Source of the DNA: HGM13006 sp963649625
Lineage (GTDB): Bacteria; Bacillota; Clostridia; Oscillospirales; Oscillospiraceae
Assembly (NCBI GenBank): GCA_963649625.1
Contig: CAVJIP010000059.1
Location: 1-12,342, forward strand
Direction of reading: 5' to 3'
DNA: 12,342 bases
Shown: positions 1 to 5,903 of the stretch, piece after piece
How the letters are laid out: each line of letters opens with the position of its first letter
Position numbering within the stretch: position 1 is the first letter of the stretch
Translations under genes and position numbers: made by a program
The notes under the pieces: generated by a model
Told to the model about the DNA's origin: nothing
The model's input: the letters and a program-made list of their open reading frames with translations, nothing else
Database searches by the model: none

Positions 1-26
1 CCGGCGGCCCCGGCGGCCCCGGCGGC
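1..26 (+). repeat. 9-bp tandem repeat encoding Gly-Gly-Pro
   Basis: About three copies of the 9-bp unit GGCGGCCCC run to the left edge of the window. Read in the frame of the following gene, starting at base 3, they encode Gly-Gly-Pro-Gly-Gly-Pro-Gly-Gly. This is a low-complexity, probably extended and flexible linker. The array continues beyond the window, so its full copy number cannot be seen. Such repeats are prone to copy-number slippage. Confidence 0.85.
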
Positions 27-440
27 ATGGAGATGCCCAAGCCTGAGACCTTCCTGAACGCCACGGATGTGACCCTGAACGGCGACATCTACAACGGCAC
101 CGGCTATTACGGCCAGCAGCCCAAGCCCCTGTTCGTGACCCTGGGCAAGGGTGCGGTGCTCAACGGTGCGGTTTCCGCCACCGAGACCCGTCATATTGAC
201 GAAAGCGGCAAGCAGAATACCCACTTCACCATCAAGGAGTTCTACTATCTGGCCCATGTGGAGAACCGGAATTTCTTCAACGGGGACAACACCGTGGAAG
301 TCACCCTGAAGGACGGTGCCGTTTGGAACGTCACCGCTCCCGGCATCATCAACAAGCTCACCGTGGGCGAAGGCTGCACCCTCAACGGCACGGTCACAGA
401 GAATGCCGACGGCACTCTCACCGTGGCCCCCAAGGCGTAA
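3..440 (+). CDS. 3' end of a secreted GGP-linker, beta-solenoid-like surface protein (5' truncated)
   Basis: About 145 codons are visible and the frame stays open to the left edge, so this is the C-terminal part of a longer protein. The Met codon at 27 has no ribosome site, because the bases before it encode the Gly-Gly-Pro linker, so it is not taken as the start. After the linker come short strand-like segments with repeated turn motifs such as VTLGKGAVLNGAV, VTLKDGAVWNV and LTVGEGCTLNGTV. These alternate hydrophobic residues with Gly, Asn and Asp, a pattern typical of extracellular right-handed beta-helix or carbohydrate-binding-like repeats. There is no membrane segment or sorting signal at the C-terminus, which ends in TVAPKA. 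A cell-surface or secreted location is inferred. No enzymatic motif is visible and the substrate is unknown. A strong terminator follows 13 nt after the stop. Confidence 0.7.
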   Translation, partial: GGPGGPGGMEMPKPETFLNATDVTLNGDIYNGTGYYGQQPKPLFVTLGKGAVLNGAVSATETRHIDESGKQNTHFTIKEFYYLAHVENRNFFNGDNTVEVTLKDGAVWNVTAPGIINKLTVGEGCTLNGTVTENADGTLTVAPKA

Positions 441-453
441 CCTTAGCTTTCCG

Positions 454-483
454 GCCCGGCAGCCCCCCGCTGCCGGGCTTTTT
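454..483 (+). terminator. Rho-independent terminator after the GGP-linker gene
   Basis: A perfect 10-bp GC-rich stem (454-463 with 469-478, GCCCGGCAGC/GCTGCCGGGC) with a CCCCC loop is followed at once by five T (479-483). It closes the upstream unit and separates it from the DUF4349 gene. Confidence 0.92.
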
Positions 484-573
484 CTCCCCAGGCTGCAACC
501 TTTTCCCAAAATATGCGTCTAATAAAGTAGAACCCCCAGTGAAGAAAGCGACCAAGTGGAAGGAGGAATCCCC

Positions 574-1566
574 ATGAAAAAGAGAATTTCCCTGATGAGC
601 CTGCTTTTGATTTTGTCCCTGTGGCTTTCTGCCTGCGGCGCCACCTCGGAGATGGCAGATACCGCCAATCTGGGCCTGGACGGCGGCTCCTATGAAACCA
701 CCGTTGCCGAGGCAGAGGCGGCTTATGCTGCCGAGGCGGATGCTGCCGTGGCGGATGCCGCTTATGCGACCGAGGCCCAGACGGAGGAGGGCGCCGGCCT
801 GCTGGCGGGCACCGGCCTCTCCGGCGGTGAATTGTCAGAAAAGATCATCTATTCCGCCTCGGTAGACCTGGAGACCCTGGATTTTGATGCCAGCGTGCAG
901 GCCCTTTACGACCTGATGGAGCAGTACGATGCCTTCCTGGAAAACTCCTCCCTGACCAATCGGCAGCTTCTCTCGGACAGCGGCCACCGGGTGGGGGACT
1001 TCACCATTCGGGTGCCCCAGGAGCACTATGCCGACCTGACCGGTGCCCTGGAGCAGGTGGGCCATATCACCAGCCTGAACAGCTATGCCGACAACATCAC
1101 CAGCCAGTACACCGACACCCAATCCCGGCTCAACGCCTATGAGACAGAGGAGCAGCGGCTCCTGGAAATCATGGCCCAGGCAGAGACGGTGGAGGACCTG
1201 ATCTCCCTGGAAAGCCGCCTTAGCGACATTCGCTATCAGAAGGAAGCCCTCACCTCCCAGCTCCAGAACTGGGACAACCAGGTCTCCTACAGCACCGTCA
1301 CCCTGAATCTCTGGGAGGTTCGGGATCTGACCCCGGAGCCCCAGGAGGAGCGCACCTACTGGCAGCAGGTAGGGGACGGCTTCCTGTCTACGATCCAGTG
1401 GATGGGTCAGGCCGGCAAGACCCTGTTCCGGGTATTTGTGGCAGCCCTGCCTGTGCTGCTTATCCCGGCTGTTGTTGTTCTGGTGGTGCTTCTGCACCTG
1501 CGGAAGAAAGGAAAGACCAAAAAGCAGCAGGCGGCCCAGACCCAGGAGCCTTCCGACCGGCAATAG
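574..1566 (+). CDS. DUF4349-family lipoprotein with C-terminal membrane anchor
   Basis: 330 aa. The start at 574 is chosen because AAGGAGG (560-566) lies 7 nt upstream. An in-frame GTG at 556 sits against that Shine-Dalgarno site and is rejected. Residues 1-21 form a lipoprotein signal ending in the lipobox LSAC, with the lipidated Cys at 21. Residues 43-69 are Ala/Glu-rich and contain a partly repeated 13-residue unit. Residues ~88-250 match the DUF4349 pattern: a KIIYSASVDLET strand, FTIRVP, then a Leu/Glu-rich coiled-coil helix (~183-232) and YSTVTLNLWE. A transmembrane helix at ~286-308 is followed by a basic tail, RKKGKTKK. Family knowledge places DUF4349 proteins in the envelope with no known reaction. 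The protein appears tethered at both ends, by lipid at the N-terminus and by a helix at the C-terminus, with the coiled coil outside. It stands alone between a terminator and the promoter of the next gene. Confidence 0.88.
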   Translation: MKKRISLMSLLLILSLWLSACGATSEMADTANLGLDGGSYETTVAEAEAAYAAEADAAVADAAYATEAQTEEGAGLLAGTGLSGGELSEKIIYSASVDLETLDFDASVQALYDLMEQYDAFLENSSLTNRQLLSDSGHRVGDFTIRVPQEHYADLTGALEQVGHITSLNSYADNITSQYTDTQSRLNAYETEEQRLLEIMAQAETVEDLISLESRLSDIRYQKEALTSQLQNWDNQVSYSTVTLNLWEVRDLTPEPQEERTYWQQVGDGFLSTIQWMGQAGKTLFRVFVAALPVLLIPAVVVLVVLLHLRKKGKTKKQQAAQTQEPSDRQ

Positions 1567-1574
1567 AGGAAATT

Positions 1575-1596
1575 GTTGCCGTTTTGTTGCCGTTTT
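1575..1596 (+). repeat. 11-bp direct repeat upstream of a -35 box
   Basis: GTTGCCGTTTT occurs twice in exact tandem (1575-1585 and 1586-1596), followed by a partial third copy starting GTTCC. The period of 11 bp is about one helical turn, and the array ends 5 bp before the -35 box at 1602. This position suits an activator site or UP-like element. The function is inferred. Confidence 0.6.
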
Positions 1597-1601
1597 GTTC
1601 C

Positions 1602-1630
1602 TTGACAGTTTTGCTGTCTCTCCTTATACT
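1602..1630 (+). promoter_or_regulatory. SigmaA-type promoter of the SLH carboxypeptidase gene
   Basis: TTGACA (1602-1607) and TATACT (1625-1630) are separated by 17 bp, a near-perfect vegetative promoter. Transcription would start near 1637, giving a leader of about 33 nt with AGGAGGG at 1656-1662. A short inverted repeat, GACAG-5-CTGTC (1604-1618), overlaps the -35 box. Confidence 0.88.
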
Positions 1631-1642
1631 GTATGCATACAG
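1629..1642. promoter_or_regulatory. Perfect 14-bp palindrome over -10/+1, candidate operator
   Basis: CTGTATGCATACAG is its own reverse complement across all 14 bases. It covers the last two bases of the -10 box and the predicted transcription start, where a bound dimeric repressor would block RNA polymerase. No regulator gene lies in the window, so the operator role is inferred from position and symmetry. Confidence 0.5.
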
Positions 1643-1669
1643 GTGAATGATACATAGGAGGGCTTTGGG

Positions 1670-2938
1670 ATGAAGCATTCAAAGGGACGCTTTGTTGCGG
1701 TACTTGTTTTGGTTCTGTACTGCCTGTGCTGGCTTATGACGGTCTTTGCCTACGATGATGTGCCCGAGGGCATCTGGTATGACGAGGCTGTGAGCTATGT
1801 GACGGAGCACGGCCTGTTTAAGGGCACCGAGAAGAATGTTTTCTCCCCGGATGATGCGATGACCCGGGCCATGTTTGTGACGGTTCTATGTCGGGCGGAC
1901 AACGCCAACAAGGGAGACTTCCCCGATGCCAAGTTTACCGATGTACCCGCTGACGCCTATTATGCCACCCCAGTGAACTGGGGCAAAACCAACCAACTGG
2001 TAGAGGGCACCGGCGGAAGCCTGTTCAGCCCGGACGATGAGGTGAGCCGGGAGCAGATCTGCACCCTGATTTACCGCTATGTGAAATATCTGAACTTTAC
2101 CCTCCCCACCGCCGAAAAGGCCACCGCCTTTACCGATGTGGATGCCATCAGCGACTGGGCCGCCGAGGCCGTGGCCGCCTGTCAGTCCGCCGGTCTGGTG
2201 CAGGGCTATGAGACGGGCGATTTCCAGCCTCAGGGCTCCGCCACCCGTGCCGAGGTCGCCACCATCTTCTACCGGCTGGGCACCATGCTGGAGACGGCAG
2301 GCTATAAGGTCGGCCCGGGCAAGGATGCTCTGGCAGAGGAGGAGGAAACGGACACCGACAGCGAAAAGACCACCATAGATACCTCCGACTGGCGGCTGAT
2401 GCTGGTCAATCCTTGGAATCCCCTCCCGGACGGCTATGAGGACAGCCTTGACCTGAAGGAGATCCCCGGCGAGGGCGTAGATGTGGATGCCCGTGCCTAT
2501 GACGACTGCATTGCCCTGCTGCAGGGCCTGAAGAATGCCGGAATTACTGCCCAGGTTGACTCCGGCTATCGCTCCTACGATCTCCAGACCTACTTATACA
2601 ACCGGAAGATTTCACAGTATCAGGCCATGGGCTACTCCTACAGCGAGTCCAAGAGACTGGCGGGCCAGTGGGTTGCCGTTCCCGGCACCAGTGAGCATGA
2701 GCTGGGGCTGGCCCTGGACATCAGTATGTACACCAGCAACGCCGACACCGTCCACGCCTGGCTTGCCCAGCACGCCTGGGAATACGGCTTTATCTACCGC
2801 TACCCCGAGAACAAGATGAACATTACCGGCATCAATCCGGAGCCCTGGCACTACCGCTATGTGGGCAAGGAATACGCTAAGCTCATCTACGAGTCCGGCC
2901 TGACCCTGGAGGAGTGGCTGGAGCAGAACGCCTCCTAA
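1670..2938 (+). CDS. SLH-domain D-alanyl-D-alanine carboxypeptidase (VanY/M15B family)
   Basis: 422 aa. ATG at 1670 follows AGGAGGG with a 7-nt spacer. A signal peptide covers ~1-27 (cleavage near VFA/YDD). Three S-layer homology repeats follow at ~28-75, ~88-140 and ~153-205, each with FxDVxxxxWYxxAV and TRAE/SREQ-like motifs. SLH domains bind secondary cell-wall polymers and hold proteins on the wall. An acidic linker (~215-240) leads to the peptidase domain (~255-405). It shows SGYRSYDLQ (298-306), SEHELGLALD with zinc ligands His343 and Asp350, and EPWHYRY with probable catalytic Glu391 and third zinc ligand His394. By family knowledge, M15B enzymes remove the terminal D-Ala from muropeptide stems. 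The enzyme is therefore likely wall-anchored and trims peptidoglycan peptides. There is no vanHAX-type cluster nearby, so housekeeping remodelling is more likely than glycopeptide resistance. It is monocistronic, with its own promoter and terminator. Confidence 0.93.
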   Translation: MKHSKGRFVAVLVLVLYCLCWLMTVFAYDDVPEGIWYDEAVSYVTEHGLFKGTEKNVFSPDDAMTRAMFVTVLCRADNANKGDFPDAKFTDVPADAYYATPVNWGKTNQLVEGTGGSLFSPDDEVSREQICTLIYRYVKYLNFTLPTAEKATAFTDVDAISDWAAEAVAACQSAGLVQGYETGDFQPQGSATRAEVATIFYRLGTMLETAGYKVGPGKDALAEEEETDTDSEKTTIDTSDWRLMLVNPWNPLPDGYEDSLDLKEIPGEGVDVDARAYDDCIALLQGLKNAGITAQVDSGYRSYDLQTYLYNRKISQYQAMGYSYSESKRLAGQWVAVPGTSEHELGLALDISMYTSNADTVHAWLAQHAWEYGFIYRYPENKMNITGINPEPWHYRYVGKEYAKLIYESGLTLEEWLEQNAS

Positions 2939-2970
2939 GGCTCCCCTCCCCGGTTCTGCGCGAAATGCTA

Positions 2971-2998
2971 AACGCCCTGGTTTTCCGGGGCGTTTTTT
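2971..2998 (+). terminator. Rho-independent terminator after the carboxypeptidase gene
   Basis: A 10-bp stem (2971-2980 with 2985-2994, one G-U pair) with a TTTT loop runs into six T (2993-2998). It lies 32 nt after the stop codon. Confidence 0.9.
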
Positions 2999-3046
2999 CG
3001 TCTTTCTGACAATTTTCCGTCCCGGGGCGTTTTCCTTCTTGACAAT
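2985..3046 (+). repeat. Imperfect direct repeat spanning terminator and pot promoter
   Basis: CCGGGGCGTTTT followed by a pyrimidine-rich stretch and TGACAAT occurs at 2985-3013 and again at 3022-3046, offset 37 bp at the left end. The second copy supplies the TTGACA -35 box of the pot promoter. The first copy carries CTGACA (3006-3011) but has no matching -10 box. It looks like a small local duplication. Confidence 0.5.
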
Positions 3047-3066
3047 ACCCCACGATGAAATATAAT
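3039..3066 (+). promoter_or_regulatory. SigmaA-type promoter of the potABCD operon
   Basis: TTGACA (3039-3044) and TATAAT (3061-3066), both perfect consensus hexamers, have a 16-bp spacer. Transcription would start near 3073, leaving a leader of about 73 nt before potA. Confidence 0.9.
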
Positions 3067-3074
3067 AGGGTTAT

Positions 3075-3123
3075 CCGTGTCATTTGGCGGCCTGCGGCCT
3101 GCTGGACGGCACGGAAATTTTTT
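3075..3123 (+). promoter_or_regulatory. Hairpin plus T-run in the pot leader, possible attenuator
   Basis: CCGTGTC (3075-3081) can pair with GGCACGG (3108-3114), with one G-U pair. It encloses a tandem GCGGCCTGCGGCCT able to form an inner GGCC/GGCC stem. After AAA, six T follow (3118-3123), only 22 nt before the potA start. The layout resembles an attenuator. No known riboswitch core is recognisable, and the long interrupted stem makes this tentative. Confidence 0.35.
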
Positions 3124-3145
3124 AGGAAAGAACGGGGGAGGATAA

Positions 3146-4280
3146 ATGGCAAAAGAACTCATTCGTCTCCAGAACGTATCCATGAGCTTTGACGGAGAGA
3201 CGGTACTGGACTCCATTGATCTTACCATCAATGACCACGAGTTTCTTACCCTGCTTGGCCCCAGCGGATGTGGAAAAACCACAACCCTGCGCATCATTGG
3301 AGGCTTCCAGAAGCCCACTTCTGGAGACGTATTTTTCGATGGACAGCGGATCAATGAGGTTCCGCCCTATCGCCGCAGAATCAACACGGTGTTTCAGAAG
3401 TATGCCCTGTTCCCGCATCTGGACGTCTACGACAACATTGCCTTCGGCCTGCGGGTCAGCAAGCTGCCCGAGGAGGAAGTAGACCGGAGAGTCACCGAGA
3501 TGCTGGAGATCGTCAGTCTCAAGGNNNNNNNNNNNNNNNNNCCGAAAGGTCACAAGCCTTTCCGGCGGTCAGCAGCAGCGGGTGGCCATCGCCCGGGCCC
3601 TGGTCAATCAGCCCAAGGTGCTGCTTCTGGACGAGCCTCTGGGGGCCTTGGATATGCGGCTTCGGAAAGATATGCAGAATGAGCTCAAGCGCATCCAGCA
3701 GACGCTGGAGATCACATTTATCTATGTGACCCACGATCAGGAGGAGGCTCTGGCCATGAGTGACACGGTGGTGGTCATGGACAAGGGCTGCATCCAGCAG
3801 ATCGGGTCCCCGGTTGACATCTATAACGAGCCGAAAAACGCCTTTGTGGCGGACTTTATCGGCGAAAGCAATATTCTTGACGGCATTATGCGCAAGGACT
3901 ATGAGGTGGAGTGCTTCGGGCATCGGTATCAGTGCCTGGACAAGGGCTTCGGGAAAAACGAGCCGGTGGACGTGGTCATTCGGCCGGAGGACATTGACAT
4001 TGTTTCTCCCACCGCCGGATACCTTTCCGCAGAGGTCACAAACGTGATCTTCAAGGGCACCTTCTATGACACCTTTGTGGACGTGGAGGGCTTTAAGTGG
4101 CTGATTCAGACCACGGATGCCCATCAGGTGGGAGACAAAATCGGCATCAGCCTGGATCCCGACGCCATTCACGTTATGAAGAAAAGTGCCTACTCTGAAC
4201 AGTTCGGCGACTACAGCTCCTACAGCGCCGAGTACGACGAAATGGAGGAGGACCCGGAGGGCGAAGGCAATGAAGAATAA
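3146..4280 (+). CDS. potA: Spermidine/putrescine ABC transporter ATP-binding protein PotA (interrupted by an N gap)
   Basis: This is the ATPase that powers polyamine import. ATG at 3146 has GGAGG (3137-3141) 4 nt upstream, which is short. The first 126 residues contain Walker A GPSGCGKT (38-45), the Q-loop FQKYALFPHLD (Gln84) and the start of the helical domain. Seventeen N (3525-3541) follow. Past the gap, in another frame, come RKVTSLSGGQQQR (ABC signature), VLLLDEP (Walker B), the D-loop GALD, VTHD (H-loop) and a C-terminal TOBE-type region with an acidic tail. The frame shift is best explained by a wrongly sized gap. PotA relatives have four residues between the Leu-Lys/Glu pair and Arg-Lys here, which needs about 10 N rather than 17. 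The corrected protein would be about 375 aa, close to the usual PotA length. The gene overlaps potB by 11 nt. It is annotated as one gene and not as a pseudogene. Confidence 0.93.
3525..3541. other. 17-base N run (assembly gap or masked bases) inside potA
   Basis: Seventeen undetermined bases break the potA frame: upstream codons lie in the frame of 3146 and downstream codons in the frame of 3543. The placeholder length is not compatible with one continuous reading frame. Confidence 0.97.
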
Positions 4281-5088
4281 GCTGCTGGCGGCGCCCTATC
4301 TTCTCTGGATGGTGCTTTTCACCCTGATTCCCCTGGGCATTGTCATTTACTACGCCTTTACCGATGCCATCACCGGGGGCTTCACCCTGGAAAACCTGGG
4401 TAGAATCAGCATTTATCTGCCCATCTTCTTCCGCTCCATGGGCCTGGCGGCAGTGGCCAGCCTGATCTGTCTCCTGGTGGGCTACCCGGTGGCCTACTGC
4501 ATCGCCACCGTGGGCCAGACCTGGCAGAAGCTCCTGTCCATGCTGGTGATGCTGCCTATGTGCATGAGCTTTCTCCTGCGCACCCTGGCCTGGGTGGCCC
4601 TGCTGGACGACACGGGCATTCTCAACCACCTTCTAGGCACCCTCGGAATTGGCCCCCTGCCCCTGGTACGAAACAACGGGGCCGTGATTCTGGGCATGGT
4701 CTACAACTATCTGCCCTATATGATTATGCCTCTGTACACGGTCATTCTGAAAATCGACCCCAAGCTGGAGGAGGCGGCCCAGGATTTGGGCTGCTCCAAC
4801 GCCCAGGTGTTCCGCCGGGTGACGCTGCCCCTGAGCATTCCCGGCATTGTCTCCGGCATTACCATGGTGTTCGTTCCGGCGGTTTCCACCTTTTATATTT
4901 CCCAGAAGCTGGGTGGCACCAGCACCGTGCTCATTGGCGATGTCATCGAGAGCCAGTTCAAAACCGCCTACAATCCCAATCTGGGGGCTGCCCTGAGCCT
5001 GGTGCTGATGGGGATGGTGCTGATCTGCGTGGGCATTATGAATCACTTCTCCTCAGAGGATGACGGAGAGGAGATGATGACCCTGTGA
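4270..5088 (+). CDS. potB: Spermidine/putrescine ABC transporter permease PotB
   Basis: 272 aa, the normal PotB length. ATG at 4270 is chosen because GGAGGG (4256-4261) lies 8 nt upstream and the hydrophobic N-terminus MKNKLLAAPYLLWMVLF matches the first helix of this family. An earlier in-frame GTG at 4186 falls inside potA and is rejected. About six transmembrane helices are visible. The cytoplasmic EAA loop that docks onto PotA is seen as LEEAAQDLGCSNAQVFRRV followed by a Pro-rich turn (LPLSIPGI) near residues 172-198. The protein forms the membrane channel as a heterodimer with PotC. Its start overlaps the end of potA by 11 nt and its stop overlaps the potC start by 4 nt, indicating translational coupling. 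The C-terminus is acidic. Confidence 0.94.
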   Translation: MKNKLLAAPYLLWMVLFTLIPLGIVIYYAFTDAITGGFTLENLGRISIYLPIFFRSMGLAAVASLICLLVGYPVAYCIATVGQTWQKLLSMLVMLPMCMSFLLRTLAWVALLDDTGILNHLLGTLGIGPLPLVRNNGAVILGMVYNYLPYMIMPLYTVILKIDPKLEEAAQDLGCSNAQVFRRVTLPLSIPGIVSGITMVFVPAVSTFYISQKLGGTSTVLIGDVIESQFKTAYNPNLGAALSLVLMGMVLICVGIMNHFSSEDDGEEMMTL

Positions 5089-5903
5089 AACGGTTTACCC
5101 GTATTTTTACGGCCCTGGTGTTTTTGTTCCTCTACCTGCCCATGATCGTTCTTGGGGTGGCCTCCTTTAACAAGGGCACGGACGTGGCCACCTGGAACGG
5201 CTTTACCCTAAAGCAGTATGGAGCCCTGTTCCAGGACGGAACCCTGCTGCCTCTGCTGCGAAACTCCGTGCTGGTGGCGGTTGTGGCCGCCCTCCTGTCC
5301 ACCATTCTGGGCACCATGGCCGCCGTGGGCATCTACAATATGCGCCGCCGTCCCCGGGCCCTGGCCATGGCCCTGACCAACATTCCCATGACCAACCCGG
5401 ACATTGTCACCGGCGTGTCTCTGGCCCTGCTGTTTGCCTTTGCCGGTACCATCCTCCGCCGGAACAGCGTCATGGGCCTGGGCACTCTGCTGATCGCCCA
5501 TATCACCTTTGATATGCCCTATGTGATTCTGTCGGTGATGCCCAAGCTCTCCCAGATGGACCCCAATCTTCGGGAGGCCGCCCTGGATCTGGGCTGCAAT
5601 CCCCTCCAGGCCTTCTTCCGGGTGGTGATTCATGAAATCCTGCCGGGAATCGTCTCCGGGGCCCTGATGGCCTTTACCATGAGCCTGGACGACTTTGTCA
5701 TCTCCTATTTCGTCTACGGCCCCAATTTTGTGACCCTGCCGGTGGAGATTTATAACTACACAAAAAAGCCCCTTCAGCCTAAGATCTACGCCCTGTTTAC
5801 CCTGCTGTTCCTGGTGATTCTGGCCCTGATGGTGCTGATGAATCTGCTCCAGGCCCGGGATTCCAAGCGGCGGGCCGGGCACCGGCGGAAGGAGGCGGTA
5901 TAA
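5085..5903 (+). CDS. potC: Spermidine/putrescine ABC transporter permease PotC
   Basis: 272 aa. The GTG start at 5085 lies in a GTGA overlap with the potB stop. A purine-rich GGAGAGGAG (5065-5073) is the likely ribosome site. The protein begins with a basic N-terminus and a first helix (MKRFTRIFTALVFLFLYLPM) and has about six transmembrane segments. The EAA loop is visible as LREAALDLGCNPLQAFFRV near residues 162-180, followed by HEILPGIVSG. The sequence MSLDDFVISYF near residue 200 is typical of PotC. It pairs with PotB to form the polyamine channel. The stop codon overlaps the potD start by one base (TAATG). Confidence 0.94.
   Translation: MKRFTRIFTALVFLFLYLPMIVLGVASFNKGTDVATWNGFTLKQYGALFQDGTLLPLLRNSVLVAVVAALLSTILGTMAAVGIYNMRRRPRALAMALTNIPMTNPDIVTGVSLALLFAFAGTILRRNSVMGLGTLLIAHITFDMPYVILSVMPKLSQMDPNLREAALDLGCNPLQAFFRVVIHEILPGIVSGALMAFTMSLDDFVISYFVYGPNFVTLPVEIYNYTKKPLQPKIYALFTLLFLVILALMVLMNLLQARDSKRRAGHRRKEAV

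Noticed and set aside
481..573. Promoter for the DUF4349 gene (AT-rich TCTAAT/TAATAA at 518-525)
   Set aside because: No acceptable -35 hexamer is found 16-18 bp upstream. A promoter is expected after the terminator, but I cannot place it.
556..573. Upstream GTG start for the DUF4349 lipoprotein
   Set aside because: It overlaps the Shine-Dalgarno site that serves the ATG at 574 and would add six residues before a standard lipoprotein signal.
1670..2938. Vancomycin-resistance gene vanY
   Set aside because: The peptidase motifs are shared with housekeeping M15B carboxypeptidases, SLH anchoring is present, and no van regulator, ligase or dehydrogenase is nearby.
3146..3682. A short separate ATPase ending at 3682
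   Set aside because: After the N run this frame gives low-complexity sequence without the ABC signature. The signature continues in the frame that starts at 3543, so both parts are one potA gene.
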